From positions 124,001 through 188,000 of the forward strand of contig JASFXZ010000053.1 of assembly GCA_032209605.1 (NCBI GenBank): a stretch of 64,000 nucleotides of DNA. The letters run 5' to 3'. Positions 1 to 10,790 of this stretch are shown piece by piece (position 1 is the stretch's first letter; each line of letters starts with the position of its first letter). The position numbers and the translations under genes were made by a program. Under the pieces are notes generated by a model, which had not been told where the DNA came from, made no database searches, and saw nothing but the letters and a program-made list of their open reading frames with translations. This DNA comes from Mactromeris polynyma. Taxonomy: Eukaryota > Mollusca > Bivalvia > Venerida > Mactridae.

Positions 1-964
1 GTTGGTAGAGCGCTATACTAACACCCGGCATATCCGGGGTACGACTTCCAGGTTCTTCAGTGACATTGGCTATGGTCATGTCTTACAAATGTGGAGAAGC
101 CGTCAGTTGCTTGCGGTAGAGCAATTGTGTACTGGTTGATAATTCATTCCAGGAAAATGGTAACATGTGCAGCTTTCTGGGATAAATATCAAGAATGATC
201 TCCCTTGATTATCGGTCGGGTCCATTGGCCGCCGTATATGACTGAAAAGTTGTTGAAATACGGCGTAAAACCCTTTGATAACCCAACATCAGTCAAAGCA
301 ACAGTAAGAAATGTACAGCATGTTAGTTCTGCAACAAACACATTAAAATAGAAGCCAAGTAGAAAAAGTCGAATACAAAGTGATATTTTTCTGACATTTT
401 CGGTTTAATTCTTTGATGACCAAAGGTTAAAGTGTTAGTTTGATTGAGAAATCTCTGATGTGCTAGAACGACTGATATGTGTGTGCGTCAGAGGTCAACT
501 ATCCTCCGAACAATTTAGTTGTTTGACTGACTGGTTATATTGCAGAAATCATAAAACTACAGTTCATATTTGCCTTCCCTGACTCCAGTTAAAACAATTT
601 GCTATTTGTGGACTGGTCCAATACATATTTTAATGACAACCTTACACAGAGATTGATTTTGTACATTAGCCAATGATGAACTAATGAGATACTGAATACT
701 TACATCTCAATCAATATGCAACACGTATTTAACAGATGAACTTCAGATTGAGTTGATTGGCTTATCAATCATTAACAATAATTGCGTCTTCGTGGTTACA
801 GAAGAAAATATGGGGAAATAGTATATGGAAATTATGAGTGCATGTATACATTTATACAAACATGTGTACACGGAGGCGCAGAGGTCGAGGGGTAGTGCGA
901 CGCCTGACTCTTGTTCCGAATGTCTTGATTTCGAGCCCCTCGATGAGGGTAATGTTAGGACTAT

Positions 965-1165
965 TTCCAGCTACATGTATGGCGGAGTTAGACCCCAAGG
1001 CGGGTACCTGGGTAGAACACCACAGACCTTCCGTAAGCTAGATGAATTGCTTCCTCACGTACAAATTCTACATCTTGGATATAGGATTCGAACACGCAGA
1101 GATGGGGGGAGACAATTGATATGATTTGAAGTCAGCGACCAAAAGCGCTTTACCACTGGGTCTCA
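965..1165 (-). mobile_element. tRNA-derived SINE, minus strand
   Basis: On the minus strand, CAGTGGTAAAGCGCTTTTGG (A box) and GTGTTCGAATCC (B box) are followed by GCTTACGGAAGGTCTGTGGT and CTACCCAGGTACCCG, the central domain shared with 43110-43300. A second tRNA-like B box (TTTCGAGCCCC) lies on the plus strand near 928. Confidence 0.5.
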
Positions 1166-1172
1166 ATCTTAT

Positions 1173-2276
1173 ACACATTCCTGATGAATGAAGAGAAATG
1201 AATATTTTAGGCTGCAATTTTGTCATTATCTTTTGATTAGTTGCCAGCATCGTTCACTAAGAGTAATTATCAAGTCGTTCATTAATATGTTTTAAATAAT
1301 ATTCAAGTAATTGTCTTGTATACAAACGTACACTTATTTGATATTCATTCATACGACGGCAATGTATGTCGGGACATTATCAAGATATTACTGTATTATC
1401 CATAATCGGCTGTACACATCTCTGGTCTAATTGTAATTTTTTGATTCACGGAACATCTTAAGTTTAAGATTTCTATTAAAAGTAATATTTTCCTTAATAT
1501 CCACAAAATATTTCTTAGATATTCGAAACTACTTGAGTGGTATTCACTAAATGTTTTATCTTATGATTTCCTTTATATATGACATTTCTTCCTTAAAATA
1601 TAAGGTTGCGTCCATTTTCCGTAGATGAAATTAATATTTTCCTTTAAGTTAACAGTTTCCTTTGCTAATTTCCTTATCTTTAATAATAATAAGACCAGTA
1701 GTCAATGGTCGTGTTATTGCGGTTTTACTGTATAAACTCAATCCATTTACACAACGTTTCAAGACCACCAATATCTAAACAACCTTGAGGTGCAGAAGTT
1801 ACATTAACAGTGATACATCAATTAAGACTTTCACGATTGTTTTTCCTGATTGTCATTCATAACTCATCCATCTATTAGCTTCATGTCATCTGAATAAATA
1901 CGATTACAAATGGAAAAAACAACAGACGAGATCCCGGTGTGATTTAGTGAACAAACATGAGTTAATGCTACAACCTTACTGTCTGGGGAATGTAACAGAG
2001 GAGACCACATCGTTCGGAGAAGTATTAACGTGATCTTCAACAAACAACTTACACTCTTCCAGATCAGAGCAAACTCCACAGCGCTTATCTCCCTTAGCAG
2101 TACATTAATCTCTGCTATCACGAATGTCACGTGATCATGTATATTTGAATAAACCGTCAGTTACACATTGACAGAAGATCTTGAAGTTATTGTGTCAAAT
2201 TTACTTCTTTTCGTTTCACGGTCTACTTCACCCGTATTTCTCTGTACTTTAACCAGAACGATCATAATACCTGATA
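1173..2276. other. AT-rich intergenic DNA
   Basis: Downstream of the large gene. Repeated CCTTAA/TTAAGG-rich tracts at 1440-1680 look like an old repeat; a 3' fragment of a pogo-like MITE ends at 1730 with GGTTTTACTG followed by TA. No gene was seen. Confidence 0.4.
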
Positions 2277-2447
2277 CAGTATAACCTCACTAACGTCCAC
2301 CTCAATAATAAGACCACCTTAAAATTAAGAACACAAATTTCAAGCCCATTTTCACTGTTTTGATTCAACCTCGATATGAGTACCACCTCAATATTAAGAC
2401 CAGTTTTCAAGAGTCCCATGGGTGGTCTTATTACTGAGGTTTTACTG
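2277..2447. mobile_element. pogo-like MITE, complete
   Basis: Termini CAGTATAACCTC and GAGGTTTTACTG form inverted repeats flanked by TA on both sides (2275-2276, 2448-2449). The interior has the ATAAGACCACC and GGTGGTCTTATTA elements shared with 4754-4965 and 5833-5921. TA target duplication and the CAGT terminus fit the pogo/Tc1 group. Confidence 0.6.
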
Positions 2448-3379
2448 TACATAAAATAAAATGATAAAAACAAACGAATTAACAGAAAATTGTGAAAATG
2501 TTTGTGATGGTGGAGGTACCTGCACTTTGTAAACTACGTAGGAGAGTGAATTCAGACGTGGAGTGTTATGTCTATGACGAAAATATCAATTCGTGTCTTG
2601 GAACATTGTGCTAACATAGTGTAGTTTACGCAAGACATGTTCCGTGTAATACCTGCCTACAGTTTAGAATATGCACAACTAGACATATGTATACCATGTC
2701 TTGTAAAGTTAAGTCACGATGTGAACAAATGTAAACGAACATAGAACCTGTCCTGTAATGTCATATAAGCGTACACGTATATTTCTAATACATAAAAGCT
2801 GCATTCAACAGTTAAATACGATGGTTGTCCCAGAAAATCGCGAACTTTTTAAAAAGCTATTATTTCCAACATTCAATGGGAGTAAAATATAATTAATTTT
2901 CCCCATTGGACGTGTATATAACGAAGCACACAAACAGTTAATACATCTATGATAGTGCTGGTCGGTGAGCACCATCAGCAGCTTATTACAGCTCATTTGC
3001 TGCTTAATATTCAAACGCTTATTTCCCATAGTAACTGTATCAATAAAATCATTCAGAAATCAACGTAATTTAGTAATCCGTTACTACATTTTGTTATATT
3101 CCTTAATTTCGGTTTGGTGAATGGTGTCGTTGTCTAATTAAGCTACAGCATGCTTTCATATAGCACATAATTTTGTGGATGGGAGATTCGGTATCGATTA
3201 TAGTAACAAAAATACTAATCTAATTGTAGTTGCATCTTTAAGTTGCTCTAAGCTATAAAAACATGCTGGTTTTAATGTATGCGTCTGTATTTGTGTCTGT
3301 TTCCAATGATGTACACCGGGTTGATTATATAAAACATATAAATGTAATTGCATGACAACAAGTTTTGACATTTTGCACT
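2448..3379. other. Intergenic DNA 3' of the large gene
   Basis: No coding region was seen. TACGATGGTTGTCCCAGAAA near 2817 vaguely resembles a mariner terminus. The gene's cleavage site should fall near the right edge. Confidence 0.35.
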
Positions 3380-3385
3380 TTTATT
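3380..3385 (-). terminator. Polyadenylation signal AATAAA overlapping the stop codon
   Basis: Reading the minus strand, the TAA stop is part of AATAAA. No second perfect hexamer is obvious in the next 60 bases, so cleavage would fall near 3355-3370. Confidence 0.45.
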
Positions 3386-3648
3386 TAAATATTCTTCGCA
3401 AAAATCCTGTAATTCTTGATTTGTGACATGTTTTCTTATCGGCTGTGTCCGTCGGCGCTTTCACAGCCTTGTTTTCCATTATTTTAGTTTTTTTCAGCTT
3501 TCGATTGAATAACGACAAGTATTCAGGTGTGACATCAGCATACGGATCACTTGTCTTTATACTATCATTATCAAATTTCTTTTCCATCATCATATTTACA
3601 TTTCCGTACCTCTCCACCAGATTTGATATGATTTCAACCGAATTTGAA
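3381..3648 (-). CDS. Terminal exon with stop codon, basic C-terminus
   Basis: The acceptor is at 3649-3650 behind a T-rich tract. One base completes the split codon, then 88 codons run to TAA at 3381-3383. The tail is basic (KLKKTKIMENK, then GFLRRIFK at the very end), in contrast with the acidic cassettes. The start phase matches the phase-2 donor of the preceding exon, which is the main reason to call it terminal. An AATAAA on the minus strand (3380-3385) overlaps the stop codon, implying a very short 3' UTR. Confidence 0.8.
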
Positions 3649-4044
3649 CTAAAAAGAGAAGAAAAAACAGAGTTATTCAGTTAGATTGTTAGTAAGCCAT
3701 TGTCTCGACAGTGTACATACATGTACGTTTAAACGGTTTAGTAATTAAGTAACGGTAATAAGATAATTTCTCAATACAGGAACTATAAATCACAAGAGAT
3801 TGTCACGAGTTCCCACCCTTCATCTCTTCTAGACTCCCCCCCCCCCTTTATCCATTCAGGACTTCTCTCTATTTACCCATTGTATAGTCTGTGTATACAT
3901 GGTACCATTGATATGTTATGCATGTACTCCTGTGTACTAATATAGAAGAGATAAAGGGAGATAACTCGTGACAATCTCATGTGCTTAAAATTTACAGAGA
4001 ACTAGTAAAACAAAGTTTACATGGTAACATAACAATAGACATAC

Positions 4045-4221
4045 CTTACAAACTGGCAATTTCCTCGAGTAGTTGAATCCTTCCCTATAGTTGGAAACAC
4101 TGACGGGTAGAACATACCTATCCCGGATAGTTCATTACCCAGATATACTTGTTCTTTGACCCGCTGTCTATTCAGGAGCTTCGTTTTCCTCTTGTTTTGC
4201 GTCTCGTTTTTGAATTTATCA
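4045..4221 (-). CDS. Penultimate exon, basic then hydrophobic
   Basis: 177 nt with a TTTGCAG acceptor and an AAG/GTATG donor, phase 2 on both sides. It encodes 59 residues opening with a basic stretch (NKRKTKLLNRQRVK), followed by an uncharged aromatic and Gly/Pro-rich segment (GIGMFYPSVFPTIG), the least acidic and most fold-like part of the protein. No similar exon exists elsewhere in the window. Confidence 0.75.
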
Positions 4222-4753
4222 CTGCAAATAGATTAAACTTTTAAATTTCATATTGTGTTGGAGAATTACACCGTTTTTTGAAAAGTATTGTAGTTACGTT
4301 CCACGGTTAGTTGACCTAACCAGCTTTCCTGGATTACCAACCAGTACGAACACGCTCTTTCGCAAGCAACTGACAACATCCGCATATTTACCAAATGAAT
4401 GTACTGTCCACATTATTATGCAAAACGTGTCAATAATTTTGAATTCACTTTAATTTACTCCGATTCCGACTGATATACAACATAAAACTACAGTGTTGCC
4501 ATACCCCCGACCACGAACAGCCTTAAATAAATACAATAAACTCAATTAAAATCCATAAATTTTAGCTTATATGACACTTATTGCCAAGACATACTGAGAA
4601 AATCTATGAAAAGCATGAAATAAATTAAACCAATCCTCTATTACAGTAAGAATATAGTTCAAATTATTATTCAAATTTTTATAGCGTACACTCATTATAC
4701 ATACCTTTTGTATATGAAATAAAATTAATGTCTCAATTGACAAAAAATATATA

Positions 4754-4965
4754 CAGTAAAACCTCGATAATAAGACCACCCCTGGGACCCTTGAAAAATG
4801 GTCTTAATATTGAGGTGATCTTAATATTGAGGTTGAATAAAGAGCGGAACAGTCAAAAAGGTCTTGAAAAGTATGGTCGTAATATTGAGGTGGTCTTATT
4901 ATTGAGATGGTTTTATTATTGAGGTGGTCTTATTATTGAGGTGGTCGTAAAGTGAGGTTTTACTT
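4754..4965. mobile_element. pogo-like MITE abutting a splice donor
   Basis: It starts CAGTAAAACCTC after TA and ends GAGGTTTTACTT before TA. The interior contains several GAGGTGGTCTTATTATT repeats. The right end lies two to three bases from the donor of exon 4969-5187, so the first intronic bases after GTA are MITE sequence. Confidence 0.6.
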
Positions 4966-4968
4966 TAC

Positions 4969-5187
4969 CTTGATTCAGATGGCGTGATCTTCATTGAACT
5001 ATTATCTTCAGCTCTAGCACCATTGGTTGTTGATGGTGATGCAGAATGATGTGAACACGATCCTCCGGTGGTTTTGTTTGTCGTATCTGATTGTTTCTCC
5101 ACTTTATGTGCCTTCTTTCTTTTAAAGCGTTCTTTCCATTTTCGCTTTCTATTAATAGGCTTCAAACTAGTTTGCGTCTCCACATAA
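4969..5187 (-). CDS. Basic NLS-like exon N1
   Basis: 219 nt, phase 2 on both sides. It starts YVETQTSLKPINRKRKWKER and continues with KRKKAHK, which resembles a bipartite nuclear localisation signal, then becomes Ser/Thr/Gly-rich. It is paralogous to the exon at 6153-6353. Its donor (GTAAAGT) merges with the end of a pogo-like MITE at 4754-4965. Confidence 0.8.
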
Positions 5188-5421
5188 CTAGAAAAACACC
5201 AAAGACATATTGCATTGTTTTGTTTCATGTACAACCACAGCGTAATTATCTTCGACAATGCATATTTCAGCAATCTATAAATTTAATCACGGACAGATTC
5301 CAATGAAACGTGTACACATTACAGAAATTTGAAAAAAAATAGTTATAATCTCACCCGACCTAACATTTTCGCATTGCACAAATGTGATAAAAACTCAGAA
5401 GTTAAACGAAACCATAATTAC

Positions 5422-5613
5422 CTGACTACCATTGGGTTATTCTCTCCGGAACCTTTATGAGAATTTGTAGCACCCTTGTCAAAATCTGTGGATGACAATG
5501 ACCGCATAGTCATTACACATTCCTGATCGATTCTTTGTTCAGTTTGCGTCTCTTTATTAAGGTATTGCTTCTCTTTGTCATAAGACTTTTTGCCTTCTTC
5601 TGTCTCTGTATGA
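5422..5613 (-). CDS. Polar linker exon M between the two NLS-like exons
   Basis: 192 nt, ACTTCAG acceptor, CAG/GTAATT donor, phase 2 on both sides. The 64 residues are polar and rich in Lys, Glu and Thr (HTETEEGKKSYDKEKQYLNK near the start; SLSSTDFDKG in the middle). The segment ETQTEQ recalls the ETQT of exon N1, so it may be a third, diverged member of that pair. Confidence 0.75.
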
Positions 5614-5832
5614 CTGAAGTAATAGAATGCAAATTATTAATTGATAATGAAATTTAAACTATAAGTGAACACATAGCCGGTACTGGTTTTCGGCAAGTCA
5701 GTATTATTTTTAACATGATCCGGTGTTAGAATTCAGTACAGGTTTTATACGCAGTCCTAAATTTCCATCAATTTACTAGTACATCAAACGTAGTGAAACA
5801 ATTATGCCTTTTGCCGAATAGACAAACCTTTC

Positions 5833-5921
5833 TTAAATACCACATCAATATTAAGAACAGCTCAATAAGAAGACCAGTTTTCTGTGGTCCCAGGGGTGGT
5901 CTTATTATTGAGGGTTTACTG
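5833..5921. mobile_element. pogo-like MITE fragment
   Basis: Right half only, with GGGTGGTCTTATTATTGAGG ending GTTTACTG before TA. The left terminus is missing. It lies in the intron between exons 5422-5613 and 6153-6353. Confidence 0.45.
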
Positions 5922-6152
5922 TACGTAGTAATTTATTGTGACACTATATTAATCAGACTGTATATGATGCTATGTATATATACAATTCAATCACGGACAG
6001 TCCTTAGTATGCACATAGTTCAGTTTGGATGAGAGAATCTCGCATGAAATGGTCATGCCCAGTGACTGGACTATTTCGAACAAAGCCTTTGCAGACAACC
6101 TGTTAACGCTGAGATAATAGTGATAAAATGTCAATAATACATTATAATTTAC

Positions 6153-6353
6153 CTGGCTGACAAGTCTTTGTATTTTTCAGAATCTACCTCACGTTTTGTA
6201 GAACTTTGGCTCATGCCTGGCAACGCAGAATTTCCGGTCGTAATATTTGCCGTATCCAGCTGCTTTTGACCTTTATTCCTCTTTTGTTTTTTGAAGATTG
6301 GCCTTTTTCGTTTTCTACTATTAGGCTTTGCACCGTTCAATGTCTCTATCAGG
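6153..6353 (-). CDS. Basic NLS-like exon N2
   Basis: 201 nt, TTTTCAG acceptor, CCAG/GTAAAT donor, phase 2 on both sides. It shares its layout with exon N1: an ET-containing start, a proline-asparagine turn, then SRKRKRPIFKKQKRNKGQK, then a Ser/Thr-rich half ending YKDLSAR. The basic run would serve as a strong nuclear import signal; whether it does is inference. Confidence 0.8.
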
Positions 6354-6540
6354 CTGAAAATGCAATACATGATCGGTTGGGTGAAATTGAATTTTAACAT
6401 ATTATCAGTAAAAAGCAGAGAGCATCTTACAGCCGCGCTAATACTCCGATTCAAAATAACACCGTAATGGAATAAAAACTCAAACTTAATTGATCACAGC
6501 GATGCGTTTTAATAAATTTAATTGTCTGGACAAAAAATAC

Positions 6541-8691
6541 CTTATTTCCACTAATGTATCTTCGGTTGGCTTTTCTACTCTGTAGATATCCTGCGGTTGA
6601 ACGAGTAAGTTGTCTTGAGATTTTGATTGTACCATACATTGGTTGAGTTCGTGTGCATCGGACGCTCCGAGAGGCAAGTCATCTGCATTTTCAGAAAACA
6701 TCTCCACAGGCGTAGCAAGTGTTTCCAAGGGATCATAGTCAAGTAGTGGAGTAGATTTATCCAGGATCAAAGACGTCTGCGACTCTATATCCAATAATTG
6801 CACAATTGTTGTTGATGGCTCCAGGTGTTGTATACACAGAGATGTAGCAGAAGGTTGGATATCACAGAATTCTATAGGAGAAGCTGGTGGCTCGTTTGCA
6901 ACATTATCAAGCATAGGAGAAGAAGGTTGGCTTCCAAGTACTTCCATGGGTGGAACTGGTAACTCGTTTTCAGACGACGATACATACTTGATTACGGATA
7001 TTTTGATAGGAGAGGCACGTGGAACTTTGGCGGTTAAGACTGGAGTTGATGTAGGCGTCTCAATATCAAGTATTTCTAGAGGTATGTATAGAGGCTTTTC
7101 CACAGGTATATTCTGTGATGAAAACGGCAGCGTAACATCATGATTTACTTGAGGTGCAAGTGGAGGCTCTTGGTCGGTCGTATACAGAAACAAAGCATCA
7201 GGTTTGATGGAAGACTCCACCAGACGAGAGGCGAAGCTCTTGTTATTACATATTTGGTCGGGTGTGTCTAAAGTGCTTTCGAAATAAATGTCCAGAGATG
7301 GAACAGTCTGCGCAATATCAAACATTTCCTGATGTGCGGATTGAGGCTCATGTGCATTGATATCTTCAGATATAGATTGATGATTCTCAACAGACAAATT
7401 CCGAAGCGATGAACTGTGCTTGTTATCAGGTCGTTTTAAATATTCAGTAGCAAGTCTGTTGGTAGGTTGATCTAGAGAAGCTAACTCGAAATCAGATATT
7501 TCCAAAAGTGTATCTGGTGGCTCGTCAGTTTGCGCAATATCAACATCTACTTTAAATGCGGTTGAATGTTCGTTTGCAAGCGAATTTAAAACTGTTTTAG
7601 ACATATCGGCATCAAACATTTCACAACTTGCAGCTGGAGACTCGATGGCAGATACGCCATAGCACAAACCCTCAGACGCGATGGACGGCATGCTCAGACG
7701 CGACGATGCCGGTCCGTCGGTAGACATATCAGGTAATGAAGCAGGATGCTCGAATTGATGTATTTCCTGACGCAGAAAAGATGGTTCATAAGCATATATA
7801 TCGTGGAATGATGACCCGATATCGAGTATATCCACATGTGTGTCATTTGATCCGTTATTATGTCCGACCAGAGATAAAACAGAAGGCTCGTCATCAACTG
7901 AACATGCTGCGTGTTTTTGCTGTGCAGACATATTCAAGGACGAGGCAGATGACTCAATATCAGTTGTTTCGAGAGATGTTGCCATACGCTCGTTGACAGG
8001 TATGTCTAATGATGCAGGTCTAAACTCGCCCGATATTGCTGGTTTTGCAGCTGATAACTCTATGGTAGAAAAATCCATGGATGAGGTAGACGAATCGATG
8101 TCAACTATCTTTAGATCTACAACTTCTGATTCTTGAATGTATTTGTCTGCAGACGTAGCAGACGACTTGATATTAAAAAGAACATCTGAGGACTCGCAGG
8201 CGGAGGAAGTCAGTGCAATCTTTAGTATTTCCTGATGTTTGCCTGGTGGATCTTTCGCATACATAATTGGCATAGTGTCAGAACACTCGGTAGCAGAGAT
8301 ATCTTGACATATCTTTAGTTGTTCGTCTGCAGCAGTGTCCAGAGATGAGGCTTCTGATTTGAAAGCAGACATTACCAGCGACCATGGAGAAGACTGATTG
8401 CCAAGTGTTGTCGGAGTTCCTTCGTCAGGTAAATCTAGAGAGAAATCTGAATCCTCGTTGTCAGATATATCCGGAGATGCTGGTGGAGACTTGACAGCAG
8501 CCATATCTAGAATGCGGTCTGTATGGTCGTCTGGAGGCATTTCCGCATACTTGGTTAAAGTATTCATATTCATATGCAAAGAAGTTGTCTTGGATTCAGA
8601 CTCAAGCTCAGACTGACCAGCAGTTTTGATTTCTGTGATATCCGAAGCCGGAGTTTGTATAACCTGAGACAAGGGCAGATCGACATCTTTA
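6541..8691 (-). CDS. Giant exon L1, 717 codons, Ser/Pro/Asp repeats
   Basis: 2,151 nt of open frame between a TTTTTACAG acceptor and an AATAAG/GTATT donor, phase 2 on both sides. The start reads KDVDLPLSQ, and the VDLP or IDLP opening is shared by all four L exons. The interior has degenerate repeats of roughly 25 residues built on elements such as LEILDIE, SSSLDxS and EPPASPIE, consistent with a disordered Ser/Pro/Asp polypeptide. It is strongly paralogous to the exon at 10791-12911 over its whole length. No known domain was recognised. Confidence 0.85.
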
Positions 8692-10071
8692 CTGTAAAAA
8701 TGAAATGCATTATATCATTATAATACTACAGGTAAATTATATTGAAAATAAGTATTTAATTATTTGTTTTGCAACAAATGCCATATGTAGCTAACTTGAG
8801 TGCATATGTTTCTGCGATGTTAATAATAAGTAACGAACTTAATGTGGTACAATGTCCGCAAATAAGCATTTTAGAAAGAATATAAATTTATTGGTAGCAA
8901 ACAAACAGGGTTTTGACATATTTGGTAGTCATAGAATATTCTCGGAATATGTGAGGAACCATTTTTCGGCACAGCTGTACTAACATGGCTTTGCTATTTG
9001 CATATCAGTGCGATGTAAACCAATCGAATCTTACGTTAACCACTAAACACATTTCTCTTCAACCGAACAACGTTTGTAACCTTGACGCGGATTGGTTAAC
9101 CTTTCGATAAGGGGTACGTTAAGTTACCGAAATCCACTGAATTTCGGTGAAATTAACGAAATCTATTTTGGATCTGGAGTGACCAGCATAGCAACATCTC
9201 GGCAATTGTTTATGTTGCACAACAAACATTAACCTTCAAATTGCGGCGACCATCTTTCTTCAAGATATCTCTTGTTTCTTATATTTCCACTTACGTGCTA
9301 GTTTTTGCTGAAATCCATCGGACAAACTAGTCCATTTTGATAACCAATAACATCTAACAGACATTTCGAGAACATTTCTAAGTACATAGTAGCTTTAGGT
9401 CTCGAACTTTGGCAAGGCTTCAAGGGCCATAAAGACATGCATATACAATAGTTACGTAAGTTGTGGTGACTAGTCAAAAACCAAAGTTTGGGTAACAATG
9501 AACCATTCCCCATATATACACGTGTGGTATTTCAGAAAATAATATATCAAGATCTAAATAAATGTTATTCAACTGAAAAATGTTGACAGACACCGGACGG
9601 CCGACTGAAAATGAACAATCGCAGAAGTTCATTTGACAATGTGTATTCAGCCTTGGCCCAATTTTCCGAACATTTATCTACTACATGTATTTTAAAGGAT
9701 AATGGAATCTGGCCAAACAAAACTGGAATAAATGTTGTGTTCACGGACAAGACTGCTCGTTTTTTAATGAAATTGTTTAAAACCACCCTCGACGACGTAT
9801 TATGCCCAGAAATGGGTCGAATTGAAACGTATTACACTGAAGTACAAATCATGTTGGCCTTAAAAATCCTTTGCTGTAAGAAACAGACTTCACACCTTTT
9901 TAGACGGTAAAAATTAGCATGAATAATATTTTTAGTGTTACGGTCACTTTAGATATATCGTATTGATGTTCATTATTTATATATAATATATAAAAAAACC
10001 AGAAGGTGTTTGCAATACTTGAGTATTTTCAACTAGTCACTGTGAATTAATGCTGTTGCTTGTAATAATAC
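8692..10071 (-). other. Intron between L1 and F1, with dispersed repeat
   Basis: This intron contains a dispersed repeat (about 8985-9155) and plus-strand AT-rich DNA. A 99-codon plus-strand frame at 9611-9910 is present, but its duplicated copy near 13585-13900 is interrupted, so I do not call it a gene. The intron as a whole is paralogous to the one at 12912-14140. Confidence 0.5.
8985..9155 (+). repeat. Dispersed repeat with octamer and CCAAT-like boxes
   Basis: It contains ATTTGCATATCAGTG, AAACCAATCGAATCTTACGT, GGATTGGTTAACCTTTCGAT and CGAAATCCACTGAATTTCGG. The same elements occur in the opposite orientation at 14626-14835 and 49085-49290. Confidence 0.55.
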
Positions 10072-10284
10072 CTTTGTAGCTCGTCAACAACTGCATTAAC
10101 ATCATTGTCAATAGGCAATCTGTCAACACTGTTGTCGTCGCTCTTGAACATTTCATCCTCACATTTTTCTTTTTCGTACAAACTATCGATGCTGCCGTCA
10201 TCACGCGAACTGGTCCTGTTATCATCACCATAGACCGTTTTGTCCTCTGTGGCAAATGTGACCGACTTCTTTGGAACTTCATTC
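10072..10284 (-). CDS. Acidic F exon 1 with KKSVTFATE motif
   Basis: 213 nt, phase 2 on both sides, 71 codons. Near the start lies NEVPKKSVTFATED (motif at about 10254-10271), a match to the protein phosphatase 1 docking pattern K-x-V-x-F. An acidic Asp/Ser run follows and the exon ends DELQR at the split codon. It pairs with L1, and the L+F pair is repeated four times upstream. Confidence 0.8.
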
Positions 10285-10790
10285 CTAATAATTTCAAACA
10301 ACACTATTAACTAAAATCAAGGTTTCAAGATTATCCGATGCTAGTGATAAGCATAAACTATCATGATTGATTTGCTAAACATGGAATAACTCATTTTAAT
10401 TTGATGCACACAAGAAGATACATAGGGATCTGATATTTATTTCGGATGATACCAAATATTCGGATAGAAGGTTGTCGAATAAAAGAGGCCCGACTGAACT
10501 GATACATTTGTTTGGTACCATTCTTGGTAAAGCATAAAAAAGCATTATAATTGGCTCTTTGTCATATAATTTACATTATCTTTGCAGATTGCAAATATTC
10601 TGGCAAAACATCTTTTTACATCTTGTTGGGCGACACTTGAAATTTAATATATAATCAGTAAAAAGCAGAGAGCATCTTACAGCCGCGCTAATACTCTGAA
10701 TCAAAATAACACCGTAATTGAATCAAAACTCAACCTAAATTAATCATAGCGATGCATATTAATAAATTCCATTGTCTGCACAAATATTAC

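Noticed and set aside
1..60. tRNA-like start GTTGGTAGAGCGC at the window edge
   Set aside because: It is cut by the window and no clear B box follows; it could be a SINE piece but cannot be supported.
6946..8616. Plus-strand frames opposite exon L1
   Set aside because: They are reverse-strand shadows of a strongly biased Ser/Asp-rich coding exon.
9611..9910. 99-codon plus-strand frame with MNNRRSSFDN start
   Set aside because: The duplicated copy near 13585-13900 has stops and indels in the same frame, there is no splice or promoter support, and it lies in an intron of the opposite-strand gene.
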